A DNA stretch of 20,818 nucleotides from Flavobacterium psychrophilum (GTDB taxonomy: Bacteria > Bacteroidota > Bacteroidia > Flavobacteriales > Flavobacteriaceae). This document shows positions 14,506 through 20,818 of the stretch, one piece after another. The stretch lies in assembly GCA_003243255.1 (NCBI GenBank), contig QFQM01000075.1, positions 1-20,818 on the forward strand, read 5' to 3'. Both the position numbers and the translations under genes were made by a program. Numbering within the stretch: the stretch's first letter is position 1; each line of letters starts with the position of its first letter. The notes beneath the pieces were generated by a model that ran no database searches, was not told the DNA's origin, and worked only from the letters and a program-made list of their open reading frames with translations.

Positions 14506-15636
14506 TTAAAGTCTTTGGCTCATATTCCTCACCATCATCTCTTTCCACTCACGGAAATCTCCTGCTAAGATATGCTTTCTTGCTTCACGAACCAACCACA
14601 TATAAAAACCAAGGTTATGAATGGTAGCAATCTGTTTACCAAGAAACTCATCCGAAGCAAAAAGGTGCCTTAAATACGCCTTAGTATATTCGGTATCTAC
14701 AAAAGTGATGCCCATTTCGTCTATCGGAGAGAAATCGTCTGCCCACTTTTTGTTTTTGATGTTAATGGTTCCGTTAGCCGTAAACAACATCCCGTTACGG
14801 GCATTACGCGTAGGCATAACACAGTCGAACATATCCACCCCAAGGGCAATATTTTCAAGGATGTTTATAGGCGTACCCACTCCCATAAGGTAACGTGGTT
14901 TGTCTTCCGGAAGAATGCTGCATACCACATCGGTCATTGCATACATCTCTTCAGCAGGTTCGCCAACAGAAAGACCTCCAATAGCATTACCTACAGCACC
15001 GGCATTGGCAATATATTCGGCAGATTGTGCCCTAAGGTCTTTATAAGTGCTTCCCTGAACGATTGGGAAGAACGCCTGAGTGTAATCGTATTTATACGGA
15101 ACGTTTTCAAGATGCGTAATGCATCGGTCTAACCAGCGGTGCGTCATGTGCATTGAGCGTTTTGCATAACGGTAATCGCACGGATAAGGTGTACATTCGT
15201 CAAAAGCCATAATGATATCGGCACCAATGGTACGCTGAATTTCCATTACGCTCTCCGGCGAAAAGAAATGGTATGAACCATCAATATGCGATTTGAACTT
15301 AACCCCTTCTTCCTTAATTTTTCTGTTAGCCGAAAGTGAATATACCTGATACCCACCACTATCGGTAAGTATAGGTCGGTCCCAGTTCATAAACTTATGC
15401 AGTCCGCCTGCTTTTTCAAGGATTTCTGTACCCGGGCGAAGGTAAAGGTGATAGGTATTACCAAGAATAATATCAGGATTGATATCGTTCTTAAGTTCGC
15501 GCTGGTGCACGCCTTTTACAGTACCTGCCGTACCTACCGGCATAAATATAGGAGTTTCGATAACACCGTGATCGGTGGTTATGCTACCCGCTCTGGCTTT
15601 GCTTTGCGGGTCTTTAGTGATTAAGTCAAATTTCAT
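14506..15636 (-). CDS. tgt: Queuine tRNA-ribosyltransferase (TGT)
   Basis: Replaces guanine 34 of GUN-anticodon tRNAs with the queuosine precursor preQ1; 376 residues, normal length. Seen: start MKFDLITKDPQSKARAG, MPVGTAGTVKGV (32-43), the substrate-binding Asp92 in LTDSGGYQV, MAFDECTPYP (143-152), the QG and GGLSVGEP loops (about 194 and 220-227), and the nucleophile region GVDMFDCVMPTRNARNG (266-282). The bacterial zinc site CxCxxC is missing: the aligned positions near 309-314 read GITFVD, while the fourth ligand appears retained as His340 in ATIHN. First gene of tgt-lptF-EamA. Confidence 0.96.
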   Translation of the reverse strand: MKFDLITKDPQSKARAGSITTDHGVIETPIFMPVGTAGTVKGVHQRELKNDINPDIILGNTYHLYLRPGTEILEKAGGLHKFMNWDRPILTDSGGYQVYSLSANRKIKEEGVKFKSHIDGSYHFFSPESVMEIQRTIGADIIMAFDECTPYPCDYRYAKRSMHMTHRWLDRCITHLENVPYKYDYTQAFFPIVQGSTYKDLRAQSAEYIANAGAVGNAIGGLSVGEPAEEMYAMTDVVCSILPEDKPRYLMGVGTPINILENIALGVDMFDCVMPTRNARNGMLFTANGTINIKNKKWADDFSPIDEMGITFVDTEYTKAYLRHLFASDEFLGKQIATIHNLGFYMWLVREARKHILAGDFREWKEMMVRNMSQRL

Positions 15637-15654
15637 GGCTCTCTTTTACAGCGT

Positions 15655-15663
15655 GCAAAGATA
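15655..15663 (-). promoter_or_regulatory. -7 box of the tgt-lptF-EamA operon
   Basis: On the minus strand 15663-15655 reads TATCTTTGC, a full match, about 19 bp upstream of the tgt ATG at 15636. No TTG at the -33 spacing. Confidence 0.6.
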
Positions 15664-16281
15664 CGTCTTTTACTTTTTAGTTTAAGGTTTAAAGTTTAAG
15701 GTTCTCACTCCTGCCTCCAGCCTTTTGCCTTTATGACTTTGCAACTGTTAACCGTATGTCAACACATATCTTATTCATATGACACCAAACAATATTGCAC
15801 TTTCTGCTCACGAAATTCAATAGTTCTGTTTAATCCATTAAAAGCAACACAATTAACACTAAAACAAGTTACTCTTCCATTAATCTCTCATTTCATCATA
15901 TGTTTCACATATGGAAAATGAAAGTGAAAATGAAAATGGAATTGTAGTTTGGGAATGAGGATGTAGTTGTAATTGAAGTTTTTGGAAAAACCTGTTGCTG
16001 AAAATACAACTTCAGTAAACAGCCAGATATCGGTTGTATCTTTGCTATGAAAAAGTTGATTTGGTTATTCGTTGATTTGGTTATTTGATGCTTCCAGTGC
16101 CGGACTTCGGACATTATAACTTTCAACATTACAACTTGTTTACCGCCCGGGGATTGAGATGGAGCGAAAAAAATGTTGATTCGGTTATTTGAAGCTTCGT
16201 GCATAAGACTTCCAACTTCGGACATCGGACTTTATGACTCTGCAACTTTTCACTACATTTGAGAATTCAATGCAAACAGAA
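15664..16281. repeat. Repeat-rich spacer between tgt and the serine hydrolase gene
   Basis: No convincing gene lies in this 0.6-kb stretch. It holds imperfect direct repeats: GTTGATTTGGTTATT at 16055 and 16071, and GTTGATTCGGTTATTTGAAG at 16174, a copy of the 16071 unit 103 bp on; TTTATGACTTTGCAACT at 15731 and TTTATGACTCTGCAACT at 16231; CTTCGGACAT at 16105 and 16216. There is also a CATATG-x5-CATATG site (15897-15913) followed by hexamer-like GAAAAT/GAAAGT repeats to about 15939. A minus-strand frame at 15905-16225 is open but consists of repeat-derived peptide and is not called. Confidence 0.65.
16037..16045 (+). promoter_or_regulatory. Orphan -7 box upstream of the serine hydrolase gene
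   Basis: TATCTTTGC is a full -7 match on the plus strand. An ATG at 16047 opens only a 13-codon frame (MKKLIWLFVDLVI), so the box either drives the serine hydrolase gene across some 230 bp of repeats, or belongs to a lost gene. Confidence 0.35.
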
Positions 16282-17607
16282 ATGAAAAACAAACTGACAT
16301 TCGCCTTAGGCCTTATTCTCGCAGCCACTACACTTTTGGCTCAGACACCCGATAAAACAAAACTGGACAAGTACATGGACGCGCTTGAAGCCAACAACAA
16401 ATACATGGGTAGCGTGGTGATTGCCAAAGACGGAAAAATTATTTACAGCCGTACGACAGGCTTTGCCGATGTAGAAAACAAAAAAAAGAATACTGCTGCC
16501 ACAAAGTTCAGGATAGGGTCTATCTCTAAAATGTTTACTTCAACAATGATTTTTAAAGCTGTTGAAGAAAAGAAACTGAAGCTGACCGACAAGCTAGATT
16601 CTTATTACGCTAATATTCCTGAAGCTTCTAATATCACTATTGCACAGCTATTGAGTCACCGTTCAGGAATTCACAACTTCACTAACAGTCCGGGCTATCA
16701 TTCATGGTCAGGAATCCCTCAAACGGAAGCTCAGATGATCGACATCATTACCCAGGGAGGAAGCGATTTTGAACCCGACACTAAAGCTGATTACAGTAAT
16801 GCTAATTATGTACTGTTAAGCTACATTCTTGAAAAAACATACAAAAAGCCGTACAAGGAACTACTTTCTGAAAAAATAGTAAAACCTTTAAAGCTTACCA
16901 ATACTTATCTCGGCGGAAAAATAAATCCTGCTGCCAATGAAGCATACTCTTATGGGTTCATGGCAAAATGGGAAAAAGATACAGAAACCGACATGTCCAT
17001 ACCGATAGGTGCAGGAGCCGTAGTATCTAACCCTACAGACCTTGCACAATTTATTGAAGCATTGTTTGCCGGAAAACTGGTTTCTAAGGCAAGCCTGGAC
17101 CAGATGAAAACCCTGCGTGACGAATATGGCATGGGTATGTTCCGTTTTCCATTTGAGGACAAGAGCTCATTTGGTCACAGTGGTGGCATTGACGGGTTTA
17201 CTTCGTTCCTTTCCTACTTTCCTAACGAAAAAGTAACCATCGCCATAACATCTAACGGCGCCAACATGAATACAAACGACCTGAGTATTAACCTGCTTAG
17301 CTGGGCTTTTGGCAAGCCGTTTGAGATTCCCGAATTTAAAACCTACAATTATACTCCCGAAGAACTCGACCAGCTGATAGGAATCTACACCAACACTCAA
17401 ATGCCGGTAAGTTTTGTCATCAGCACTAACGGAAAAATACTTTCGGCACAAGCCAGCGGACAACAGTCATTTCCGCTGGAATCGGCAGAAAAGAATATAT
17501 TCACCTTTCCATCTGCAGGCATTACCATTACATTTTACCCTGAAACCAAACGTTTTATTATAGAACAGGGAGGAGGTTCTTACACCTTCACAAAAAAAGA
17601 AGACTAA
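16282..17607 (+). CDS. Secreted serine hydrolase, beta-lactamase (class C) family
   Basis: Penicillin-binding-protein-like serine hydrolase (PF00144: class C beta-lactamases, D-alanyl-D-alanine peptidases, esterases). The ATG at 16282 gives 441 residues with signal peptide MKNKLTFALGLILAATTLLA, probable cleavage near residue 20; upstream ATGs at 16234 and 16270 add repeat-derived residues. The catalytic SxxK motif is S80-I-S-K83 in FRIGSISKMFTS, the YxN element is Y171-S-N173, and the third motif appears as HSGG at 299-302. A C-terminal region from about 350 (YNYTPEELDQLIGIYTNTQM) resembles the small beta domain that follows the catalytic domain in many Bacteroidota members. It probably acts in the periplasm. 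Whether it cleaves peptides, esters or beta-lactams cannot be read from sequence. Monocistronic with a strong terminator. Confidence 0.92.
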   Translation: MKNKLTFALGLILAATTLLAQTPDKTKLDKYMDALEANNKYMGSVVIAKDGKIIYSRTTGFADVENKKKNTAATKFRIGSISKMFTSTMIFKAVEEKKLKLTDKLDSYYANIPEASNITIAQLLSHRSGIHNFTNSPGYHSWSGIPQTEAQMIDIITQGGSDFEPDTKADYSNANYVLLSYILEKTYKKPYKELLSEKIVKPLKLTNTYLGGKINPAANEAYSYGFMAKWEKDTETDMSIPIGAGAVVSNPTDLAQFIEALFAGKLVSKASLDQMKTLRDEYGMGMFRFPFEDKSSFGHSGGIDGFTSFLSYFPNEKVTIAITSNGANMNTNDLSINLLSWAFGKPFEIPEFKTYNYTPEELDQLIGIYTNTQMPVSFVISTNGKILSAQASGQQSFPLESAEKNIFTFPSAGITITFYPETKRFIIEQGGGSYTFTKKED

Positions 17608-17639
17608 CCCCGTGTAGTGCTTTTTTATAAAATGCTGAG

Positions 17640-17678
17640 ATATTCCCGTAAAAATCATTGTTTTACGGGAATATTTTT
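17640..17678 (+). terminator. Terminator of the serine hydrolase gene
   Basis: ATATTCCCGTAAAA 17640-17653 and TTTTACGGGAATAT 17661-17674 form a perfect 14-bp stem with a seven-base loop, followed by T17674-T17678. It begins 33 bp after the stop codon. Confidence 0.9.
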
Positions 17679-17749
17679 ATTTAACAATACCACTTTCATA
17701 ACTTTTTGGAAATGTGGAATGTGCGGCTTCCTAAATCGAAATATCTGAT

Positions 17750-17758
17750 TATCTTTGC
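17750..17758 (+). promoter_or_regulatory. -7 box of the transketolase genes
   Basis: TATCTTTGC is a full -7 match, 25 bp upstream of the ATG at 17783. No TTG is found 17-23 bp further upstream. Confidence 0.65.
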
Positions 17759-17782
17759 ACCAGTTTAACTTTAACAGATAAA

Positions 17783-18631
17783 ATGAAGCCTAATACACAA
17801 CAACTTAACGACTTAACGACTCAGGTAAGAAGGGATATCCTTCGTATGGTGCACGCGGTAAACTCAGGTCACCCTGGCGGATCGCTTGGCTGTACTGAAT
17901 TTTTAGTAGCACTTTACCAGGTTTTAATGGACCGCAAAGAAGGTTTTGACATGGACGGTATCGGCGAAGATGTATTCTTCCTTTCAAACGGACACATCTC
18001 TCCTGTATTCTACAGTGTTCTTGCACGTAGCGGATACTTTCCGGTAGCTGAACTTGCAACTTTCCGCCTTCTTAACTCAAGGCTTCAGGGCCACCCTACT
18101 ACTCACGAAGGTTTACCGGGTGTACGTATGGCTTCAGGATCTCTTGGACAGGGAATGAGCGTTGCGATAGGTGCAGCCCAGACTAAAAAACTTAATGGAG
18201 ATAACCACATTGTGTATAGCCTTCATGGTGATGGCGAGCTTCAGGAAGGGCAAAACTGGGAAGCTATGATGTATGCTTCGGCTTACAAAGTAGACAACTA
18301 CATTGCTACTATTGACGTTAACGGTAAACAAATTGACGGACCAACTGACGAAGTACTTAACATGGGTAGCCTTAGCGCTAAATTTGTTGCTTTCGGATGG
18401 GAAGTAGTAGAAATTCAGCAGGGTAACAACATCGAAGCCATTATCGCAGGTATGCTTGACGCTAAATCAAGAACAGGCAAAGGAAGACCGGTTTGTGTTC
18501 TTCTTCATACTGAAATGGGTAACGGTGTAGACTTTATGATGCATACGCACGCTTGGCACGGTAAAGCGCCAAATGATGAGCAGCTTCAGAAAGCGTTCGA
18601 CCAGAATGCAGTAACCCTTGGTGATTATTAA
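17783..18631 (+). CDS. Transketolase, N-terminal (thiamine-diphosphate-binding) subunit
   Basis: First half of a split transketolase, 282 residues; the joined enzyme moves two-carbon ketol units between sugar phosphates in the non-oxidative pentose phosphate pathway. This subunit carries the pyrophosphate-binding domain: SGHPGGS with His30 (28-34), SNGHISP (68-74), GSLGQG (119-124), and the ThDP motif GDGELQEGQNWEA starting at 149 with Asn180 in IDVNGKQIDG about 30 residues on. His256/His258 lie in the MHTHAWHGKAP stretch near the end. It ends where single-chain transketolases continue into the Pyr domain, and the partner gene begins 125 bp downstream. No fault in the frame is seen; two-gene transketolases are well known in bacteria and archaea. 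Confidence 0.95.
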   Translation: MKPNTQQLNDLTTQVRRDILRMVHAVNSGHPGGSLGCTEFLVALYQVLMDRKEGFDMDGIGEDVFFLSNGHISPVFYSVLARSGYFPVAELATFRLLNSRLQGHPTTHEGLPGVRMASGSLGQGMSVAIGAAQTKKLNGDNHIVYSLHGDGELQEGQNWEAMMYASAYKVDNYIATIDVNGKQIDGPTDEVLNMGSLSAKFVAFGWEVVEIQQGNNIEAIIAGMLDAKSRTGKGRPVCVLLHTEMGNGVDFMMHTHAWHGKAPNDEQLQKAFDQNAVTLGDY

Positions 18632-18632
18632 T

Positions 18633-18756
18633 AGATTTTAGATTTGAGATATAAGATTTGAGACCATAGATAATAGATGATAGACCTGAGAACTTTTCTC
18701 AATACTAAAATCCAGCTTCTCAATACTAAAATCTCACTACTCAATACTCGAAAAAG
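18633..18756. repeat. Tandem and inverted repeats between the transketolase halves
   Basis: TTCTCAATACTAAAATC occurs at 18696-18712 and 18717-18733, and its first part again at 18738-18748 (TACTCAATACT), giving three 21-bp units. AGATTTTAGATTTGAGA at 18633-18649 matches the reverse complement of 18718-18734 at 15 of 17 positions, so the spacer can fold into a long hairpin. The last unit runs into the start of the second transketolase gene. Confidence 0.8.
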
Positions 18757-19716
18757 ATGAAAAAATATACAAATACAGGAAGTAAAGATACCCGTTCTGG
18801 CTTTGGTGCGGGACTAACTGAACTTGGAAAAACAAATGAAAATGTAGTTGCCCTTTGTGCTGACCTTATCGGGTCGCTTAAAATGGACGACTTTAAAGCA
18901 AACCACCCTGAGCGTTTCTTTCAGGTAGGTATTGCTGAGGCAAACATGATTGGTATGGCTGCCGGTATGACTATAGGAGGAAAGATTCCTTTTACAGGAA
19001 CTTTTGCTAACTTCTCTACAGGAAGGGTGTATGACCAAATCCGTCAGTCGGTTGCTTACTCTGACAAAAACGTAAAAATTTGTGCTTCTCACGCCGGTTT
19101 AACACTGGGTGAAGACGGTGCAACCCACCAGATACTGGAAGACATAGGTTTGATGAAAATGCTTCCGGGCATGACAGTAATCAACACTTGTGATTACAAC
19201 CAGACAAAAGCGGCTACAATCGCTATCGCTGAGCACCACGGACCTGTTTACCTGCGTTTCGGACGTCCGTCTGTACCGAACTTCACTTCTGAGACAGGAG
19301 AGGATTTTGTTATCGGAAAAGCAATGCTGCTTAACGAAGGTACTGATGTTACTATCGTAGCTACCGGACACCTTGTATGGGAAGCCCTTGTTGCTGCCGA
19401 AGCTCTGGAAGCTAAAGGTATCTCTGCAGAGGTTATCAACATCCACACTATCAAACCGCTTGATGAAGAGGCTATCCTTAAATCAGTAGGTAAAACAGGA
19501 TGTATCGTGACTGCTGAAGAGCATAACATCCTTGGCGGACTTGGAGAGAGCGTTGCACGTGTGCTTTCGCTTAGCAACCCTGCTCCACAGGAATTTGTAG
19601 CGGTTAATGACAGCTTTGGTGAATCAGGAACACCTGCCCAGCTTATGGAAAAATATAAGCTAAATAATGGCGCTATCGTTGAAGCTGCTGAAAAAGCAAT
19701 AAACAGAAAGAAATAA
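18757..19716 (+). CDS. Transketolase, C-terminal (pyrimidine-binding) subunit
   Basis: Second half of the split transketolase, 319 residues, with the Pyr domain followed by the C-terminal domain. Seen: TRSGFGAGLTELGK (12-25), FQVGIAEANMIGMAAGM (55-71) with Glu61, the conserved Glu that activates the ThDP pyrimidine, FTGTFANF (79-86), SHAGLTLGEDGATHQ (111-125), YLRFGRP, then the C-terminal domain with VATGHLVWEALVAAE and NIHTIKPLD. It must pair with the upstream subunit for activity, since the ThDP site lies between the two. Co-transcription is likely: no terminator of the U-tract type is seen between them, only the repeat spacer. GAAAAAG precedes the ATG. Confidence 0.95.
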   Translation: MKKYTNTGSKDTRSGFGAGLTELGKTNENVVALCADLIGSLKMDDFKANHPERFFQVGIAEANMIGMAAGMTIGGKIPFTGTFANFSTGRVYDQIRQSVAYSDKNVKICASHAGLTLGEDGATHQILEDIGLMKMLPGMTVINTCDYNQTKAATIAIAEHHGPVYLRFGRPSVPNFTSETGEDFVIGKAMLLNEGTDVTIVATGHLVWEALVAAEALEAKGISAEVINIHTIKPLDEEAILKSVGKTGCIVTAEEHNILGGLGESVARVLSLSNPAPQEFVAVNDSFGESGTPAQLMEKYKLNNGAIVEAAEKAINRKK

Positions 19717-19738
19717 TTTTCTTTTACAGATATAAAGG

Positions 19739-19766
19739 AATCCCGTTCGAAAGAGCGGGATTTTTT
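19739..19766 (+). terminator. Terminator of the transketolase operon
   Basis: AATCCCGTTC 19739-19748 pairs with GAGCGGGATT 19753-19762 (one T-G wobble) around a GAAA tetraloop, followed by T to 19766. It begins 22 bp after the stop. Confidence 0.92.
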
Positions 19767-19794
19767 GTTATCCCATACCCTCTTAATCCTTTCT

Positions 19795-19867
19795 GTAGAG
19801 ACGTTGCATTGCAACGTCTTCCATAAAAACACACAACACATAAGACGTTGCAATACAACGTCTCTAC
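19795..19867. repeat. 73-bp inverted-repeat element
   Basis: The 26-bp arms 19795-19820 (GTAGAGACGTTGCATTGCAA and onwards) and 19842-19867 are reverse complements at 25 of 26 positions. The left arm is itself a perfect 19-bp odd palindrome around a central T (19800s), and the right arm is nearly so. A 21-bp spacer separates them. It lies just after the transketolase terminator and resembles the dispersed GTAGAGACG...CGTCTCTAC elements seen in many genomes; non-autonomous transposable origin is plausible but unproven. No target-site duplication was identified. Confidence 0.8.
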
Positions 19868-19999
19868 CCAAAAGAATAAAACAAAAGCTCATAATATCCA
19901 ATGAGATTTTTTGCTTTAGACATCTGTACACAAACCGCAAACTTAACCTGCATAACCTTACTTTAATATTTACATAATCTTTAAAATTGAGACTCATGT

Positions 20000-20007
20000 T
20001 ATATTTG
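20000..20007 (+). promoter_or_regulatory. -7 box of the small gene at 20032
   Basis: TATATTTG matches TAnnTTTG, 24 bp upstream of the ATG at 20032. No correctly spaced -33 TTG. Confidence 0.45.
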
Positions 20008-20031
20008 TAGCCCAATTTTAAAAATCCACTA

Positions 20032-20268
20032 ATGAATGAAAAATTAATTGAGGTTTTTTCAATTTTTATAACATCTGACGATAAAATAAAAGCGGAGGAA
20101 AACTTTAATCTATTGATAAGCTACTTTACTGCTATCAATAAAGACACAACCCATTTTATCAGGCTGAAGGATACATTTTTTACTTATGATCCTTTCGAGA
20201 TTATAGGGATTAAATCTGCCCTAAAACTTGAATTTGAAAACCTGAGCGGAATTAAATTACCTCTATAA
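20032..20268 (+). CDS. Small protein of unknown function
   Basis: A 78-residue protein, MNEKLIEVFSIFITSDDKIK at the start and LSGIKLPL at the end. I do not recognise it. The composition is ordinary for a soluble cytoplasmic protein, with hydrophobic residues spaced as in helices (AEENFNLLISYFTAINKD) and no signal peptide or membrane segment. A -7 box 24 bp upstream supports it being a gene. The stretch after it has no clear terminator before 20491. Confidence 0.65.
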   Translation: MNEKLIEVFSIFITSDDKIKAEENFNLLISYFTAINKDTTHFIRLKDTFFTYDPFEIIGIKSALKLEFENLSGIKLPL

Positions 20269-20490
20269 ACAACTTTTATAAATTGGCCAAAAAAGAAATA
20301 CTGTTCATAAAATTCACAATTAACATCACAAAATTGTAAAAAAATAACACTTAATATTAACGAAAGAAAAACAACCTGCATTTCGTCTGATATTTTAACA
20401 CTTTGTCGTTTTAAGCTTTTTTCTGACTAATAATTTTCGGTTATTTGAGTAACCAAAAATAAAAAATTAATTAGCTAAATCCCCTTACTC

Positions 20491-20634
20491 ATGAAAACAT
20501 TCCTAAAACATTACTACGCAGCTTTTGTACTTGTTCTGTTCCTTGCTGATTTTTGTCAGGCATAAACACAAGATACAATGCAGGGTTTAAAGAATTCTGC
20601 ACAGACTGAAGTTTATATAAGTATAAAGAAATAA
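20491..20634 (+). pseudogene. Secreted small-protein gene interrupted by an in-frame stop
   Basis: ATG at 20491 opens a frame whose first 24 codons encode a signal-peptide-like sequence (MKTFLKHYYAAFVLVLFLAD, then FCQA), followed by TAA at 20563-20565. The same frame continues for another 22 codons (TQDTMQGLKNSAQTEVYISI, then KK) to TAA at 20632-20634, right at a terminator. A single change of TAA to CAA would give a 47-residue secreted peptide with a plausible cleavage site. Alternatives are a genuine 24-residue peptide, or the remains of a longer gene. A GGTTA-TAACC hairpin with flanking T/A arms lies upstream at 20434-20459. Confidence 0.45.
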
Positions 20635-20666
20635 AAAATCCCATTAGCCAGGCTAATGGGATTTTT
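20633..20666. terminator. Bidirectional terminator
   Basis: AATCCCATTAGC 20637-20648 and GCTAATGGGATT 20652-20663 form a perfect 12-bp stem; A-rich and T-rich flanks give U tracts on both strands. It lies between the broken secreted-peptide gene and the convergent minus-strand gene. Confidence 0.9.
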
Positions 20667-20689
20667 TATTAACATAAAGAGAATGCTTT

Positions 20690-20818
20690 TTAATTTGCAA
20701 CTCCGCCTCTACAGGCATTGTCCATATATTTAGGCACACCTATTTCTCTTGTCGTATTAGAACATTTAAACTCGTCCTTAACACTACCATCTTCGTTTAT
20801 CATTTCATCATAAGTATA
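20690..20818 (-). CDS. C-terminal fragment of an unknown protein, cut by the window edge
   Basis: On the minus strand a frame enters at base 20818 and runs 42 codons to TAA at 20690-20692: YTYDEMINEDGSVKDEFKCS, then NTTREIGVPK and YMDNACRGGVAN. The two cysteines in a short, polar C-terminus hint at an exported protein with a disulphide, but no family is recognised and the start is outside the window. A bidirectional terminator lies 24 bp beyond the stop, which supports it being a real gene end. Confidence 0.55.
   Translation of the reverse strand, partial: YTYDEMINEDGSVKDEFKCSNTTREIGVPKYMDNACRGGVAN

Noticed and set aside
15905..16225. 106-codon open frame on the minus strand
   Set aside because: It runs through the imperfect direct repeats, has an internally repeated low-complexity peptide (NNRINIFF, NNQINFF) and no promoter of its own; the frame is most simply a by-product of the repeats.
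17783..19716. Frameshifted or broken transketolase gene
   Set aside because: Both halves have intact starts, complete domains and separate stops, and two-gene transketolases are a known normal arrangement.
19248..20015. 255-codon minus-strand frame opposite the transketolase C-subunit
   Set aside because: Most of it is antisense to a well-supported gene and the remainder crosses a terminator and the 73-bp repeat element.

Overview
The window looks like chromosomal DNA from a member of the Flavobacteriaceae (Bacteroidota), most likely Flavobacterium or a close relative. Three things point there: A+T-rich DNA; protein families and gene neighbourhoods typical of the group (thrS-infC-rpmI-rplT, a tgt-lptF-EamA cluster, a split transketolase, a histone H1-like small protein); and repeated matches to the Bacteroidota promoter consensus, a -33 TTG and a -7 TAnnTTTG box, upstream of many genes. 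No species is claimed.

Layout. At 1-363 there is a promoter firing off the left edge, a 17-bp direct repeat and a candidate structured RNA. A membrane acyltransferase (minus, 364-1485), a secreted protein of unknown function (plus, 1660-2283) and an SDR oxidoreductase (minus, 2497-3273) follow. At 3529-6823 lies the translation operon thrS-infC-rpmI-rplT (plus). infC has a non-AUG start, and the infC-rpmI spacer holds inverted repeats. Then come a small membrane-anchored protein (plus, 6928-7287), a secreted protein often labelled asparagine synthetase B (minus, 7367-8635), an H1-like protein (plus, 8816-8992) and a RelE/ParE-type toxin-antitoxin pair (minus, 9026-9527).

From 9792 to 15636 everything is on the minus strand. 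dnaB and accA each have their own terminator, and a tgt-lptF-EamA operon lies upstream of accA. tgt links to tRNA queuosine modification, lptF to LPS export and accA to fatty-acid synthesis. A repeat-filled 0.6-kb gap separates tgt from a secreted serine hydrolase of the beta-lactamase fold (plus, 16282-17607). Two genes encoding the halves of transketolase (17783-19716) follow, split by a 125-bp repeat spacer. The right end has a 73-bp inverted-repeat element, a small unknown gene, a signal-peptide gene broken by an in-frame stop, and the C-terminus of an unknown minus-strand protein cut by the window edge.

No defence island, prophage, CRISPR array, biosynthetic cluster or clear novel multi-gene system is visible; most of the window is housekeeping. 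The points most worth checking are a queuine transglycosylase without its usual zinc cysteines, a DnaB ending in an SSB-like acidic tip, the non-AUG infC start, and repeat elements placed inside two core operons.
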